Shown: one piece after another, positions 51,061 through 61,258 of the stretch | Layout of the letters: each line of letters opens with the position of its first letter | Position numbering within the stretch: position 1 is the first letter of the stretch | Assembly: GCF_002464935.1 (NCBI RefSeq) | Contig: NZ_NBYY01000034.1 | Coordinates: forward strand, 124,001 to 188,000 | Origin: Candidatus Enterovibrio escicola | Lineage (GTDB): Bacteria; Pseudomonadota; Gammaproteobacteria; Enterobacterales; Vibrionaceae | Direction of reading: 5' to 3' | Length of the DNA: 64,000 nt | Notes under the pieces: generated by a model | What the model was told of the DNA's origin: nothing | The model's database searches: none | Seen by the model: the letters and a program-made list of their open reading frames with translations, nothing else | Translations under genes and position numbers: made by a program

Positions 51061-51912
51061 TTAATCTTTACGAAACATTGTTTGACCTAGGTTCTCAAAA
51101 CGGCTCCCCATATCACCGATACTTTCTGCATGGCCGATAAAAAGGATACCGTCCTTACCAAGTCTTTGCCAAAAACGAGAAATGAGAAGTTGCTGAATAT
51201 TTTTTTCAAAATAAATCATGACATTACGACAGAAGATGACATCAAAATAACCTTTATGTGGCCATGTCTCTATTATATTTAATAATTTAAACGTGATGTG
51301 TTTTTGCAACAAAAAATTTACTTTTAGAATCTCTTGTTCATCCCCACAACAGAATATAAACCACTGATTTAAATAGGATCTAGGGATTAAGTTGATAGCA
51401 TCTACACTGTAATATCCATGTTTCGCGACATCTAACACATGAGTGTTTAAATCAGTTGCCAATATTTTGCAGTCGTAAGCACGTGATAGCAACCCATGGT
51501 ACGCTAACGTAGATGCAATACTATAGGGCTCTTCACCTGTCGAACAACCCACAGACCAGATGCGGATTCGCCGTTTTTTTTTCTGCTGCCACTCTGGAAT
51601 TATCTTATTAGATAAGTACTCGAAGTGATGTTTTTCCCTAAAAAACTGTGTTTTATTAGTAGTCAGTGCATTAATGAAGGATATTCGCTCATCTAAATTA
51701 CAATTCACAAAGGATAAGTAGGATCTAAAACTACTTATCCCAGTTTTTCGTAATCGTCTTACCAATCGAGCATACACCATAGACGTTTTACAATCAGAGA
51801 TTGATATCCCAGTTTCTCTGAGCATAACATCTTGAATAAATGAAAAATCTTCAGAGGTAAAATCAAACTCCCGAGCTTCATTTATTGAATTCAACATCTG
51901 GATGGAATTCAC
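51061..51912 (-). CDS. cheR: Chemotaxis methyltransferase CheR
   Basis: SAM-dependent methylation of chemoreceptor glutamates. The 283 residues include the N-terminal helical domain, NKTQFFREKHHFEYL, the SAM motif IWSVGCSTGEEPYSIA and DVIFCRNVMIYF, ending LGQTMFRKD. I chose the GTG at 51912, just after the MCP stop, because GGAGG inside the end of the MCP gene lies ten bases upstream; the longer frame begins with a TTG that overlaps this site. The upstream receptor ends in a CheR-docking pentapeptide, fitting a dedicated pair. Confidence 0.93.
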   Translation of the reverse strand: MNSIQMLNSINEAREFDFTSEDFSFIQDVMLRETGISISDCKTSMVYARLVRRLRKTGISSFRSYLSFVNCNLDERISFINALTTNKTQFFREKHHFEYLSNKIIPEWQQKKKRRIRIWSVGCSTGEEPYSIASTLAYHGLLSRAYDCKILATDLNTHVLDVAKHGYYSVDAINLIPRSYLNQWFIFCCGDEQEILKVNFLLQKHITFKLLNIIETWPHKGYFDVIFCRNVMIYFEKNIQQLLISRFWQRLGKDGILFIGHAESIGDMGSRFENLGQTMFRKD

Positions 51913-51914
51913 TG

Positions 51915-54305
51915 TTAGAATTCCTCCCAATCACCATCTTCCGCTCGATTAGATGAATGATCTATTGCACCACTAGTTCCCATCTTTCTTGCAGATCCTG
52001 ATGCCCTCATGACCGGCGCAACAGTTCGCTGTAAGCTCCTCGTCGATTGAACTTTGTTTTCCAATCCTATACGCTTATCACTAGTTTGGAAGAAACTAAT
52101 CAAATTGAGCAGTGCATTACCTTCATCGCGAAGAGATTGGCTAGCCGCTGATGCTTCTTGAACCAAAGCCGCGTTTTGTTGCGTCATTCCATCCATTTTC
52201 TCAATGGATTTAGATATTTCATCAATACCCGTAGCCTGATCTTGGCTTGCCATATTTATATGGCCGATCAATTTACTCACTTTGCAAACAGCATCAACAA
52301 TCTCGGCCAGCATTTTCCCAGATGCATCAACCAAACGAGAACCTTCTGATACTTTTTCAACGCTATCTTTGATAAGATCTTTGATTTCTTTCGCCGCTCC
52401 TGCACTTCGCTGAGCAAGATTTCGTACTTCACCAGCTACCACTGCAAACCCTCGACCTTGCTCACCAGCCCTAGCAGCTTCAACTGCTGCATTCAGTGCC
52501 AACAAGTTGGTTTGGAACGCGATCTCGTCGATCACACTGATAATGTCGGATATACGTTTGCTAGCTTTATGAATTTCACTCATAGCTGACACCGTTTGTT
52601 TCACTACCTCGCCACCTTTTAGTGCTTTCACATTGGCTTCTTGTGATAAAAGATTAGCGGCTTTGGAATTCTCCGCATTTTGTTTCACAGTAGAAGTCAT
52701 CTGTTCCATACTTGCGGCGGTTTGTTCAAGACTCGCAGCTTGATCTTCCGTACGCTCACTAAGGTCGTTATTTCCGTCCGCAATTTCTCCGGAAGCCGTT
52801 GCAACCCGTGCAGAAGACAGGGTGATTTTTTCTGCCATGTCACGCAGGTGGGTGATGGAAGTGTTAACCGCACGACTCAGCTCAGCAAAGTCTCCTTGGT
52901 AATCTTCTGGCATTTTAACTTGAAGATTACCCTCCGCGACTGTATTCATAACATCACGACAAGTATTCAGTGGAGCAATCATATTATCAAGTAATCCATT
53001 GACACCTTCACTTAGGTTCGCCATAAATCCGGAATATTTTCTGACATCCATACGTGATACCAGAAGCCCTTTAGATGCATCCATGATGAGACCTTGCACT
53101 TCTCGTTGACCCATCATTTGTTCCGTTATATCAACCCATTGGAGTGCTGGTCCAATATAGTTCTTCGACGAGTCATACATAGCAATACAGGTCAGCTCAA
53201 ACTCCAATTCACCTACTTCAACCTGAGCGGTATAGGGCAGACAATCAGGATTATTGATGATCGAACGTTGATGGTCAGGATCTTTGTGGAAGAGATCTAT
53301 ATTTTTTCCTACCAAATTATCTACAGAAAAACCAGGGAAGGATTTACGTAACTCGTTTTCTCGCTTTTGAAGTAACCGTCTCATGGCAGGGTTTAGGAAA
53401 GAAATGACACCGTCTTTATTGGCCATCATAATATTAGTCGTCATACCTTCAATAGCTGATACCAAACGTCCAACTTCTATCTCACTTTCGCGCTCTGCAG
53501 TCACATCACGCCATTCAATACTGTTGCCTATATACTCACCTTTGTCATTAATAATTGCGGCGACATTCAGCTCTATCAAGATATCTGCAACGGAGATATC
53601 TGTTTTGTAAGGCAAGTTCGCTGAATTTGATAACAGTTGTCGCTGATGAGAGGGATTTTCATGAAACTCATCGATACACCGCCCCATTAACCACTCTCTA
53701 GTCGCTGAGAAACTAGCCCATACCTTGCGGAAAGAAGACAGATGTTTTTCAAACAAGGTGAGTGTTTCTTTATTGATATACGTAATTATAAAGTCGCGAT
53801 CAATGATAATCATTGCAGTCAACGATTGTTCAATTGCCGCCTGCAATGTTGCCAGTTCCCTTTCAGCTTTGAGTAATTCAGTCACATCCTCCCACTCAAG
53901 TGTGTTGCCAACATATTCACCTTTGGCATCAATCACCGCACCAACCACCAGTCGAAGAGACACATCTTCCACTTCCACAATGGTTTCATGAGGCAAATTT
54001 TCGGGATTAGCCAGCATCTGACGTTGATGGTCTGGATTTTTGTGGAACAAGTCGATACATGTTCCTTCAATCCAATCTTTCTCCGGCCGGAATAATGGCC
54101 ATTTTGAACGAAATAGAACTTCGTGGATTTTAAGTAACTCTACTGTTTTCCTATTAACATAAAACACCTTGAAATCTCGATCTATTATTATTAAAGCAGT
54201 AGGCGCTGTATCCAATGCCGATACAATATGCGCCTGTAATCCTTGCTCTTCTCGTGTAGTTTCAGTAACAGTTACGACCTTTTCTTTTCTCGACCAAAAC
54301 ATCAT
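51915..54305 (-). CDS. Soluble triple-PAS chemoreceptor
   Basis: A methyl-accepting chemotaxis protein of 796 residues without any membrane segment. Three PAS domains (about 28-145, 150-270, 275-400) each contain a FHKNPDHQR-like motif. A HAMP-like segment follows (about 430-490: MNTVAEGNLQVKMPEDYQGDF), then the signalling domain with the conserved tip DEIAFQTNLLALNAAVEAARAGEQGRGFAVVAGEVRNLAQRS. The last residues DWEEF form a CheR/CheB-binding pentapeptide. Position and architecture resemble the receptor of V. cholerae cluster III (Aer2-like). Its signal is unknown; heme or flavin in the PAS domains is possible but not shown. Confidence 0.93.
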   Translation of the reverse strand: MMFWSRKEKVVTVTETTREEQGLQAHIVSALDTAPTALIIIDRDFKVFYVNRKTVELLKIHEVLFRSKWPLFRPEKDWIEGTCIDLFHKNPDHQRQMLANPENLPHETIVEVEDVSLRLVVGAVIDAKGEYVGNTLEWEDVTELLKAERELATLQAAIEQSLTAMIIIDRDFIITYINKETLTLFEKHLSSFRKVWASFSATREWLMGRCIDEFHENPSHQRQLLSNSANLPYKTDISVADILIELNVAAIINDKGEYIGNSIEWRDVTAERESEIEVGRLVSAIEGMTTNIMMANKDGVISFLNPAMRRLLQKRENELRKSFPGFSVDNLVGKNIDLFHKDPDHQRSIINNPDCLPYTAQVEVGELEFELTCIAMYDSSKNYIGPALQWVDITEQMMGQREVQGLIMDASKGLLVSRMDVRKYSGFMANLSEGVNGLLDNMIAPLNTCRDVMNTVAEGNLQVKMPEDYQGDFAELSRAVNTSITHLRDMAEKITLSSARVATASGEIADGNNDLSERTEDQAASLEQTAASMEQMTSTVKQNAENSKAANLLSQEANVKALKGGEVVKQTVSAMSEIHKASKRISDIISVIDEIAFQTNLLALNAAVEAARAGEQGRGFAVVAGEVRNLAQRSAGAAKEIKDLIKDSVEKVSEGSRLVDASGKMLAEIVDAVCKVSKLIGHINMASQDQATGIDEISKSIEKMDGMTQQNAALVQEASAASQSLRDEGNALLNLISFFQTSDKRIGLENKVQSTRSLQRTVAPVMRASGSARKMGTSGAIDHSSNRAEDGDWEEF

Positions 54306-54307
54306 CC

Positions 54308-54781
54308 CTAACCCTCGCCAACCAGCTCTGGCTGCGCTACTTCATGCAACCTGTCAAAATCGAATAGCGTTTCCAGCTGAATCAGCACCACATGACGATT
54401 CTTGATGGAGGCAATACCTTCAATAAATCTATCGTTAATTTTTACATAGTCAGGTGTTGATTTTATTTGAACAGTTGAGAGCTGATAAACCTCAGCAACA
54501 GCATCAACAATAATCCCTAATGATTGTCCTAAATTATTACTGACAATCACTACCACTGTAGTAGCACTCAGCAGGGCGGGTGCTATGTTAAAACGTTGTC
54601 GAAGGTCAACAATGGGAACGTATTCACTCCGCAATTCAAGCAAACCAATCAGATAGTTTCCATTGTTTGGCAATTTTCGTACATTCGACCATTCTCGGAC
54701 TTCCTTGACATCTAAAATATTGACGCCGTATTCTTCGTCGTCGATAATAAAGGTCAAGTATTCTTTGACTTCATCTGACAT
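54308..54781 (-). CDS. cheW: Chemotaxis coupling protein CheW (1)
   Basis: Links receptors to CheA. 157 residues form a single CheW domain: YLTFIIDDEEYGVNILDVKEVREW, YLIGLLELRSEYVPIVDLRQRF, GIIVDAVAEVYQL. It starts MSDEVKEYLTF, with AGGAG before the ATG, and ends two bp before the receptor gene. It is one of two adjacent cheW genes, as in Vibrio cluster III. Confidence 0.94.
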   Translation of the reverse strand: MSDEVKEYLTFIIDDEEYGVNILDVKEVREWSNVRKLPNNGNYLIGLLELRSEYVPIVDLRQRFNIAPALLSATTVVVIVSNNLGQSLGIIVDAVAEVYQLSTVQIKSTPDYVKINDRFIEGIASIKNRHVVLIQLETLFDFDRLHEVAQPELVGEG

Positions 54782-54791
54782 AGCCTCTCCT

Positions 54792-55301
54792 TTAGTGCAT
54801 CAACCCATTGATGTCTAGCAATAAATCAACATCGAGCACACTCACGACTTGGTTATTTACATTTAACAACCCACTAACAAAAGGTATTACTTGTGAATCC
54901 CCAATCGGGGGGAGCAAGTTGTTATCACCCATGTCGATAACATCCGACACTGCATCAACAACAATCCCCATCGTTCGCTTTCCTGCTACTTCTCCCGCTT
55001 TGAGAATCAAGACGACGGTGGTAGGCAAGTATTTCACACTGCCTATATTGAATCGTATACGAAGATCCATAATAGGAACAATCATGCCTTTCAAGTTAAT
55101 GACACCCAGGACACAGTCTGGTGACCGAGGAATAATCGTCGGTACCTCCCATACTCTGATTTCCTCTACCTCTTTAATATCAATAGCATACAATTCGTGA
55201 TCCAAATCGAAACTCAGGAAATCAGATCTTTTCAATCGACCATTGCTATCAATTTGTTCTTCCATAGCAATTGATTTAATTTGCTTTGTCATCGTGTTCA
55301 T
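54792..55301 (-). CDS. cheW: Chemotaxis coupling protein CheW (2)
   Basis: A second CheW of 169 residues, with an N-terminal tail of about 25 residues before FLSFDLDHELYAIDIKEVEEIRVW. The signature GVINLKGMIVPIMDLRIRF and MGIVVDAVSDVIDM are present. Its ATG immediately follows the cheA stop codon (TAG then ATG), so translation is coupled. Confidence 0.94.
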   Translation of the reverse strand: MNTMTKQIKSIAMEEQIDSNGRLKRSDFLSFDLDHELYAIDIKEVEEIRVWEVPTIIPRSPDCVLGVINLKGMIVPIMDLRIRFNIGSVKYLPTTVVLILKAGEVAGKRTMGIVVDAVSDVIDMGDNNLLPPIGDSQVIPFVSGLLNVNNQVVSVLDVDLLLDINGLMH

Positions 55302-57425
55302 CTATGCCGCCGCTATGTTGAGACTGTTATCATCGACACGGTTTAAGAAACATGTTATAAGCCCCTGTACATCTAAAATGAGAGAAACTGAACCATCGCC
55401 TAAGATGGTTGCACCGGAAAAACCATTCACTTTGGTGTAATTAGAATCTAGGCTCTTGATAACCACTTGCTGCTGACCCAACATTTCATCAAGTAGCAAT
55501 CCAATACGATTTACACCCGCTTCAACAAGGCACAGGAGTCCTCCATCTAATGTTCCGGAAGCACCCAATGCAAACTCTTCTTTGAGGCGAAGAATCGGAA
55601 TATTTTCGTCCCTAAAACGATAGAGTTCAACTCCTCCAGTCACGACTCTGACACGGTCTGATTCAATCAAGACTGACTCAATAATAGAAATCAGTGGCAC
55701 TACATACACCTGATCTGATACCTTAAGCAGTTGCCCCTCCAAGATAGCAAGCGTCAGAGGAAGACTAATACGAAACACACAACCAACATCAGGTTCAGAA
55801 TCCACATCAATATGTCCACCAAGTCCTTCGATGTTCCGTTTCACCACATCCATACCCACACCACGCCCTGATACATTTGATACCTGATCTGAGGTCGAAA
55901 ATCCAGGGGCAAAGAGTAGGTTAGCTACTTGATGATCAGATAGATCATTTAACACTGTACTATGGTGCAACAATCCTTTTTCTATGGCTTTTTTCCACAC
56001 TTTTTCTTTATTTAAACCTGCGCCGTCATCACGCACTTCAATCAAGATCGATCCCCCTTGGTGATAGGCAGTGAGCGATACTTTACCTGTTTTTGGTTTT
56101 CCTTTACTGGCACGGACATCAGGTACTTCCAAACCATGATCAACCGCATTCCGCACTAAATGAACCAAGGGTTCGCTAATATGCTCAAGTACGGTTTTAT
56201 CGAGTTCTGTTTGTTCACCTTCAATCACCAATTCCACTGATTTACCGAGCTGAGCAGACAAGTTCCTAATCAAACGGGGCAAACGATCGAAAGCGAAGCT
56301 GATTGAGAGCATACGAATATTGAATACACTCGCTTGCAGTTCTTTGGTATTTTTAAGCAGTTGATCGAGCCCTGATTGCAGACGTTCCATTTTTCTTTCT
56401 GAAAAGTCTTGGCTGAGTTCTGTAAGCATTGACTGGGTTATCACCAATTCACCAACAAGGTTAATCAAATTGTCTACTTTATCGGTTTCAACCCGAATTG
56501 ATGACACAGCATCTAATTTGGATGATGTTTTTTTTGGTAATTGTTTTTTTGATGATTGTTGCTTTAGTGCAACATGTTTCAATGCAGGTGTAGTTACTGC
56601 AGGCTCTGTTACTTGTGTATCCATTAACACTGGTGATTGATCAGGGGGGTGTACATCCGAATCAATCTCGACCTCAACCTCTTTATCAATAAACTTCTTT
56701 TCTATTTCAATGAGTTGTCTACTAATAGACAAATCGCATTTATCTTCAACCCATTCAAATATTTCATCAATTTGCCTTTTCTCTATGTGTCCATCAAAAA
56801 TAATAAGCCAGCTTAAGTAACACATTTCTGGATCAATCTCACTCAGCACAGGCAAGGAATCTGTTATGCACACCACGTCACAATAGGCACCGAGGTCAAA
56901 TAATTCACGCAAAATACGCACCGGATCGTTTCCTGAGAAGAACATATCATGATGTGGTCTGAAATTAATGATCCAATCACCATTGTTTAGTTTTACATTA
57001 TCTTTTGATACTCTCTCTTTTTTGGTACTTTCATCACTCTCAATAAGTTGACCCAACTTATGGATCAATTCATCACGCAAGTTATGATCAAAATCCGATC
57101 TAGTTTCATAAGCCACCACCATGCTGTTAATACAATCACCGCTTCTAAGTAAAAGGTTAATGATATTTGTATCAAGATGAAGCTTCCCTTCCCGAGCTTC
57201 GTCAAGCAATGTCTCCATGACATGAGTAAATTCGCTAATTTGGTATAGACTAAACGTAGCTCCCCCCCCCTTGATCGAATGTATTGCTCGGAATATAGTG
57301 TTAATCGTGTCTAAATCAATGTCACAAAGGGAATTTAATGTAAGCAACTCACGTTCAAAAACTTCTAAGTTTTCACGACATTCTTCGTAGAAGATTCGGC
57401 GTAGCTGGTTCATTTTCAAAACCAC
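55302..57425 (-). CDS. cheA: Chemotaxis histidine kinase CheA
   Basis: The kinase of the chemotaxis array. 707 residues: Hpt domain with the phospho-histidine in RAIHSIKGGGATF (about residue 50), a variable middle region (120-290), the dimerisation helices (VETDKVDNLINLVGELVITQSML), the ATPase with HLVRNAVDHGLE, DDGAGLN and GRGVGMDVV, and a C-terminal CheW-like domain. I take the GTG at 57425, because AAGGAG lies seven bases upstream; the ATG four codons later lacks one. A run of nine G lies directly after the phospho-histidine codons (57262-57270 in the plus strand), where slippage would truncate the kinase. Confidence 0.95.
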   Translation of the reverse strand: MVLKMNQLRRIFYEECRENLEVFERELLTLNSLCDIDLDTINTIFRAIHSIKGGGATFSLYQISEFTHVMETLLDEAREGKLHLDTNIINLLLRSGDCINSMVVAYETRSDFDHNLRDELIHKLGQLIESDESTKKERVSKDNVKLNNGDWIINFRPHHDMFFSGNDPVRILRELFDLGAYCDVVCITDSLPVLSEIDPEMCYLSWLIIFDGHIEKRQIDEIFEWVEDKCDLSISRQLIEIEKKFIDKEVEVEIDSDVHPPDQSPVLMDTQVTEPAVTTPALKHVALKQQSSKKQLPKKTSSKLDAVSSIRVETDKVDNLINLVGELVITQSMLTELSQDFSERKMERLQSGLDQLLKNTKELQASVFNIRMLSISFAFDRLPRLIRNLSAQLGKSVELVIEGEQTELDKTVLEHISEPLVHLVRNAVDHGLEVPDVRASKGKPKTGKVSLTAYHQGGSILIEVRDDGAGLNKEKVWKKAIEKGLLHHSTVLNDLSDHQVANLLFAPGFSTSDQVSNVSGRGVGMDVVKRNIEGLGGHIDVDSEPDVGCVFRISLPLTLAILEGQLLKVSDQVYVVPLISIIESVLIESDRVRVVTGGVELYRFRDENIPILRLKEEFALGASGTLDGGLLCLVEAGVNRIGLLLDEMLGQQQVVIKSLDSNYTKVNGFSGATILGDGSVSLILDVQGLITCFLNRVDDNSLNIAAA

Positions 57426-57447
57426 AGTAAACTCCTTGATTGTACAT

Positions 57448-57807
57448 CTAAATAACGCGGTGCAAGGTTTTCAAGAGGGTGCTTGGATTAAACGGCTTAA
57501 TGATCCAGCCTGTTGCTCCTGCTGATTTCCCTATATTCTTTTTTTCTGAAGATGTTTCCGTGGTAAGCATGAGTATAGGCGTGAACTTATACTGAGGTAC
57601 GCTACGAACCTGACGAACAAACTCCAAACCATCCATATACGGCATATTGACGTCAGAAATAATAACGTCGTACTGTCTTGCTTTTGCTTTCGATAGTGCT
57701 TCAACTCCATCGTTAGCTGTTTCAACTTGATAGCCAGCTTCTTTAAGAGTGTGGCTCACCATCTGCCGAATTGAAACTGAATCATCTGCTGCTAGTATCT
57801 TTCGCAT
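57448..57807 (-). CDS. cheY: CheY-like response regulator
   Basis: A single receiver domain of 119 residues, probably phosphorylated by the CheA next door. The acidic pair is in ILAADDSVSIRQMV, the phospho-aspartate in VIISDVNMPYMDG (about residue 53), the threonine in MLTTE, and the lysine in IIKPFNP. I chose the ATG at 57807, where AAGGTG lies six bases upstream; the longer frame has a non-homologous leader. There is no output domain. It is the likely counterpart of V. cholerae VCA1096. Confidence 0.93.
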   Translation of the reverse strand: MRKILAADDSVSIRQMVSHTLKEAGYQVETANDGVEALSKAKARQYDVIISDVNMPYMDGLEFVRQVRSVPQYKFTPILMLTTETSSEKKNIGKSAGATGWIIKPFNPSTLLKTLHRVI

Positions 57808-57842
57808 ACTGTCACCTTGTGATTGAGCGACGTGAAAACTAT

Positions 57843-58118
57843 TCAGCAAAAATCGCTCAGGCCTAATGACTTAATTAATCCCAATGCTTTTGCAGCTCCC
57901 ACCAATTCACTCGATGCACCTTGCCATTGCCAATTTATCGATTGGTTATGGCAAACATTCCTAGCTGTGAGTAGAAGTTGTAAACCTGATGCATCAACAC
58001 GCGATACCTTGTTACCATCAATCAATATATTGTCGGATTGCTCCAACTCGTTTTGTAAGCGCTTTTTAAGATGCATTACTTGTGTAATGTTTAATTTATC
58101 TTCCAATAAAAATCCCAT
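57843..58118 (-). CDS. STAS-domain protein of chemotaxis cluster
   Basis: 91 residues with a STAS (anti-sigma-factor antagonist-like) fold: NILIDGNKVSRVDASGLQLLLTARN, where the serine of DASGLQ is the usual phospho-acceptor position. It is the first gene of the operon, before cheY. Its role in such clusters is not well known; it may bind a partner by phosphorylation. Vibrio cluster III has a similar gene at this place. Confidence 0.85.
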   Translation of the reverse strand: MGFLLEDKLNITQVMHLKKRLQNELEQSDNILIDGNKVSRVDASGLQLLLTARNVCHNQSINWQWQGASSELVGAAKALGLIKSLGLSDFC

Positions 58119-58389
58119 CGCAGAGTTCCTTCCGATTATTATTGACTAACGCCAATGAGATTTATGTATTTCTAAGTGTAGCAATAACGAGAAAAATGCA
58201 AGTGTTTAGTTAACTAAATTAAATCCAGACACCAGATCGTTGGCATGGCTACCTGTCTAAAATATTCTCAAAAGACAGTAACTGATAGAAATTGTTGTTG
58301 AAGGACAAAAGAAGAAAAACATTCTTTAGGCACTGACCTTAAATTACCATGCCATTTTTTAACTTAACCTAATAATAAAACTAAACGAT
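58119..58389 (-). promoter_or_regulatory. Upstream region of chemotaxis operon
   Basis: About 270 bp before the STAS gene. It should hold the operon promoter (minus strand). No definite promoter motif was picked out. Confidence 0.3.
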
Positions 58390-58625
58390 GAATTAACCTT
58401 AAATCTGTATGAGCGTAATTTTCCAAACCGAGTGATTTTTAGGTTAGAACTTTTGACTGGAATATATCCTCAATAAATCTAGTAATCCGATTGACCATCA
58501 AGATCACACCCCTTCTTAGCTGAATATTCTCTATTTCGGATATATTCCTTTTTGATCAAAGACTGTTTTGATGATAAATCTTTTTCTTAACATAAGACGA
58601 TCCAAAATCCTCATCATCTTTATTT
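58390..58625 (-). mobile_element. IS982-like (second type) 3' remnant
   Basis: The left end AACCTTAAATCTGTATGAGC and the complement of the C-terminal transposase region (FIIKTVFDQKGIYPK, decayed) resemble the 35131-35838 copy. Only about 235 bp remain. Confidence 0.5.
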
Positions 58626-58734
58626 AGTTTCATCTTTTTTCGTGTATTTATGATAAGACTACTCCTTTTCCTTCCATCAGACGAAATGCACAACTTAGCG
58701 GTGAATTAGACAGACTAAAGTACACTTTCAGTAT

Positions 58735-59690
58735 CCTCTTTTGGTTTGGAGATGTGCTTGATTCATAAACAGTTAAATGACAATGACCGATTTTATATTG
58801 AGCTACGATTGTCTAGAGGTAATTCCTTTAGTCAGATTACCAGAACACTTGGCTATTCTCACTCTAATATTAGTCGATAGATAAAGCACATATTCCAGAT
58901 AATTTTCACGGCATCTACTGTCCTCGTCTTGCATCAAAACCGGCTAAAAACCAGCGCAAACACCACGGACGGTCTGGCTTTTAGCTTTGTTTCAGAGAGA
59001 ACGAAGGTGTTCATTCATAAGCGTCTTAACACGCATACGTCACCCAATAGGATTAGTGGTGAACTGGCTCTAAAGCACGATGGGATACTTAGTGAAAGCA
59101 CTATTTACCGGTATATATGGCATGACAAGAGTAATGTCGGAACACTCTAAAAGGATCTTCCCCATCATGGCAAACCTCACGAAATCAAGATAAGCAACAG
59201 CGATACGGTAAAGATAAAGAACCGTATGGATATTGAAGAATAGCCTGATATTGCAGACGCAAATACCGAGTTTGTTCATTTTAAAATTAATATTGTCGTC
59301 AAGACTGCACACAAATCTTTTCTTTTGACCTTAGTGGATAAAAATAATAAACTCTGCTGCATTAAAAAGATGCCAAATAAGCAGGAAAATACAGTGGTAG
59401 AAACGTTTATTGATATTGTAAATACCCACCTACCACGACTTTAAAAACCACACGTCAGACAACGGTACAGCCCCCGCCAGTCATGAAGAAGTTGCTGAAA
59501 TTACAGACGCTGATTCCTATTTTGCCAGACCTTATCTGTCAAGTGATCGGGGACTGAATGGTATACCAATGGTCTGATAAGGAGATTTCATCCAAGGGAA
59601 CTGATTTCAACGAGGTCAGTAATGACGAAATTGTCAAGGCAGAACATATACTAAATACACGTGCTAGAGCAAGTCTTGGGTATTTAGTTC
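58735..59690 (+). mobile_element. IS30-family element, decayed
   Basis: Plus-strand pieces span most of an IS30 transposase: the HTH region HKQLNDNDRFYIELRLSRGNSFSQITRTLGYSHSNISR, then LNTHTSPNRISGELALKHDGILSESTIYRYIWHDKSNVGTL (58929-59150), SFLLTLVDKNNKLCCIKKMPNKQENTVVETFIDI in the DDE part, and NGLIRRFHPRELISTRS near the end. Several stops and shifts. Confidence 0.75.
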
Positions 59691-59712
59691 ACTTTCATGC
59701 GCAACTTAAGTT
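59672..59712 (-). mobile_element. IS982 5' tip
   Basis: TATTTAGTTCACTTTCATGCG and the following decayed terminal repeat match the outer end of IS982 copies in minus orientation. It abuts the next IS982 remnant. Confidence 0.5.
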
Positions 59713-59716
59713 AATT

Positions 59717-60395
59717 AACCTTAGATCTGCATAAGCGCTTGCTTATCAAGCCGAATCATCTTGATGTTCGGATTCTTTGATTGAAATAAATACGCGATGA
59801 GCCCCGCCAGCAAGTTGCTCATAAAGCTAATACAACGACGGTGTCGTAAATGCTCAATTCTGGATATGTTTTTTAGTTAATCAAAAACAGTTTCAATAAT
59901 AAATCGTTTCCGGAGCATCAGGCGGTCCCAAAGTTTCATCACTTTTAGTTTCATATTCTTGTTCACAACCATTATCAGTGTCACTCCCTTATCTTCAAGT
60001 TCCCGCTTCCATGAACCCGATATATAACCTTTGTTTCCGTATAAACACCCCCAAAGCTCGTCAACCATTTCCGACACAGAATTTCTATCCTCCACGTTAG
60101 CCATCGCCACTTTGATTGAGATCATGCCACCTTAGTCATTTGATAATAAGGTGTGATATGAAACCGTAGAACCACCACATTGTTCCTTTTCTTCGCTTCT
60201 TGGTACCTTTAAAAACTTGATGTCTGAGAATGAGTAGGTTGTGATAAATCTGTAGCTTAGACGAATCAACAAAGGCAATCCATATCTGTCTTGCTTGACG
60301 GTGAGTGATATAATAGCAAAGCGGAATCAAAATACTTTGCATGAACTTGAACATTTGCGTGTAGCTGACTAATTTAGGAAATTCGGTGGTGAAGC
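59717..60395 (-). mobile_element. IS982-family, 5'-truncated, decayed
   Basis: The left repeat AACCTTAGATCTGCATAAG is at 59717. The complement reads MFKFMQSILIPLCYYITHRQARQIWIAFVDSSKLQ (60136-60354), SIKVAMANVEDRNSVSEMVDELWGCLYGNKGYISG and [14 protein letters not shown] (59877-60125). The 5' end is replaced by IS903-type DNA at about 60395. Confidence 0.75.
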
Positions 60396-61258
60396 AAAGG
60401 CCTTATTTCCTAAATATCTAAACTAATCTCAATCCCTACGATCAGATCATCATGGAGTTAAGCGAGAGGTGATAACGGGAAAGGCCCTGCACAAGATCAG
60501 CAACTGGAAACAATATAATCAAGCATTAATAAACTGTGGTTCAGTGACTTTTTAGATAGACGTAGCTGCTAGTAGGGCATGACATTGCCTAAAGCATCAC
60601 GATCATCGTGGGCGTAAGTTTATATTTTTAAATACCAAAATTGAAATGCTACTGATGATGAAAGGTATTTTTAAACTCCCACTTCGTAGATTAAAAGGTT
60701 TTCTCAATTCGGTTTTTATGTTGATGAATGTCCCACTAGAATACCCTACATACACTTGCATTAGTAAACGTTTGAAGACCATAAAAGTTAAGTACCATTT
60801 GCCGAGTCTAGGAGATATCGCCCACATCATTATTGATTCCACAGACCTAAAAGTATATGACGAAGGTGAATGGAAAACGCGTAAACACGGTAATGGAGAA
60901 GTGACGTATCTGGCGCAAACTTCATCTTGACATTAATGTATTTACTCATGAGGTTATTGCTGCTGCAGTTAGTCTGGTTTTTATGGGTGACAATGAGGTT
61001 TTACCTATATGGCTTAACCCATTAAGATGAAAGATACAGTAAGTCAGTGCTAATGGAGCCTATGACACAAGAGCATGTCACCACGTACTGAAGAACAAAG
61101 GAATAACGCCCAGTATTCTACCTCAAAGCAATGCTTGGGTACTGGGAGGAAGGGCATCCTAGAAATGAAGCTGTACAGGCTTTAAAATAGGACAAACTGG
61201 CAGAGTAGAAGAAAGATTTGGATCAGTGCATTGTAGGCCTGATTTAATCAATAATGCC
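60396..61258 (+). mobile_element. IS903-group element, decayed
   Basis: The 5' leader starts at about 60410. Plus-strand pieces: LLMMKGIFKLPLRRLKGFLNSVFMLMNVPLEYPTYTCISKRLKTIKVKYHLPSLGDIAHIIIDSTDLKVYDEGEWKTRKHGNGE (60646-60930), then FTHEVIAAAVSLVFMGDNEVLPIWLNP, VSANGAYDTRACHHVLKNKGIT, QSNAWVLGGRAS in shifted frames. The 3' end GTAGGCCTGATTTAATCAATAA is at about 61255. Confidence 0.7.

Noticed and set aside
54808..55200. 130-codon frame opposite the second cheW
   Set aside because: Antisense shadow; the cheW frame carries all family signatures.
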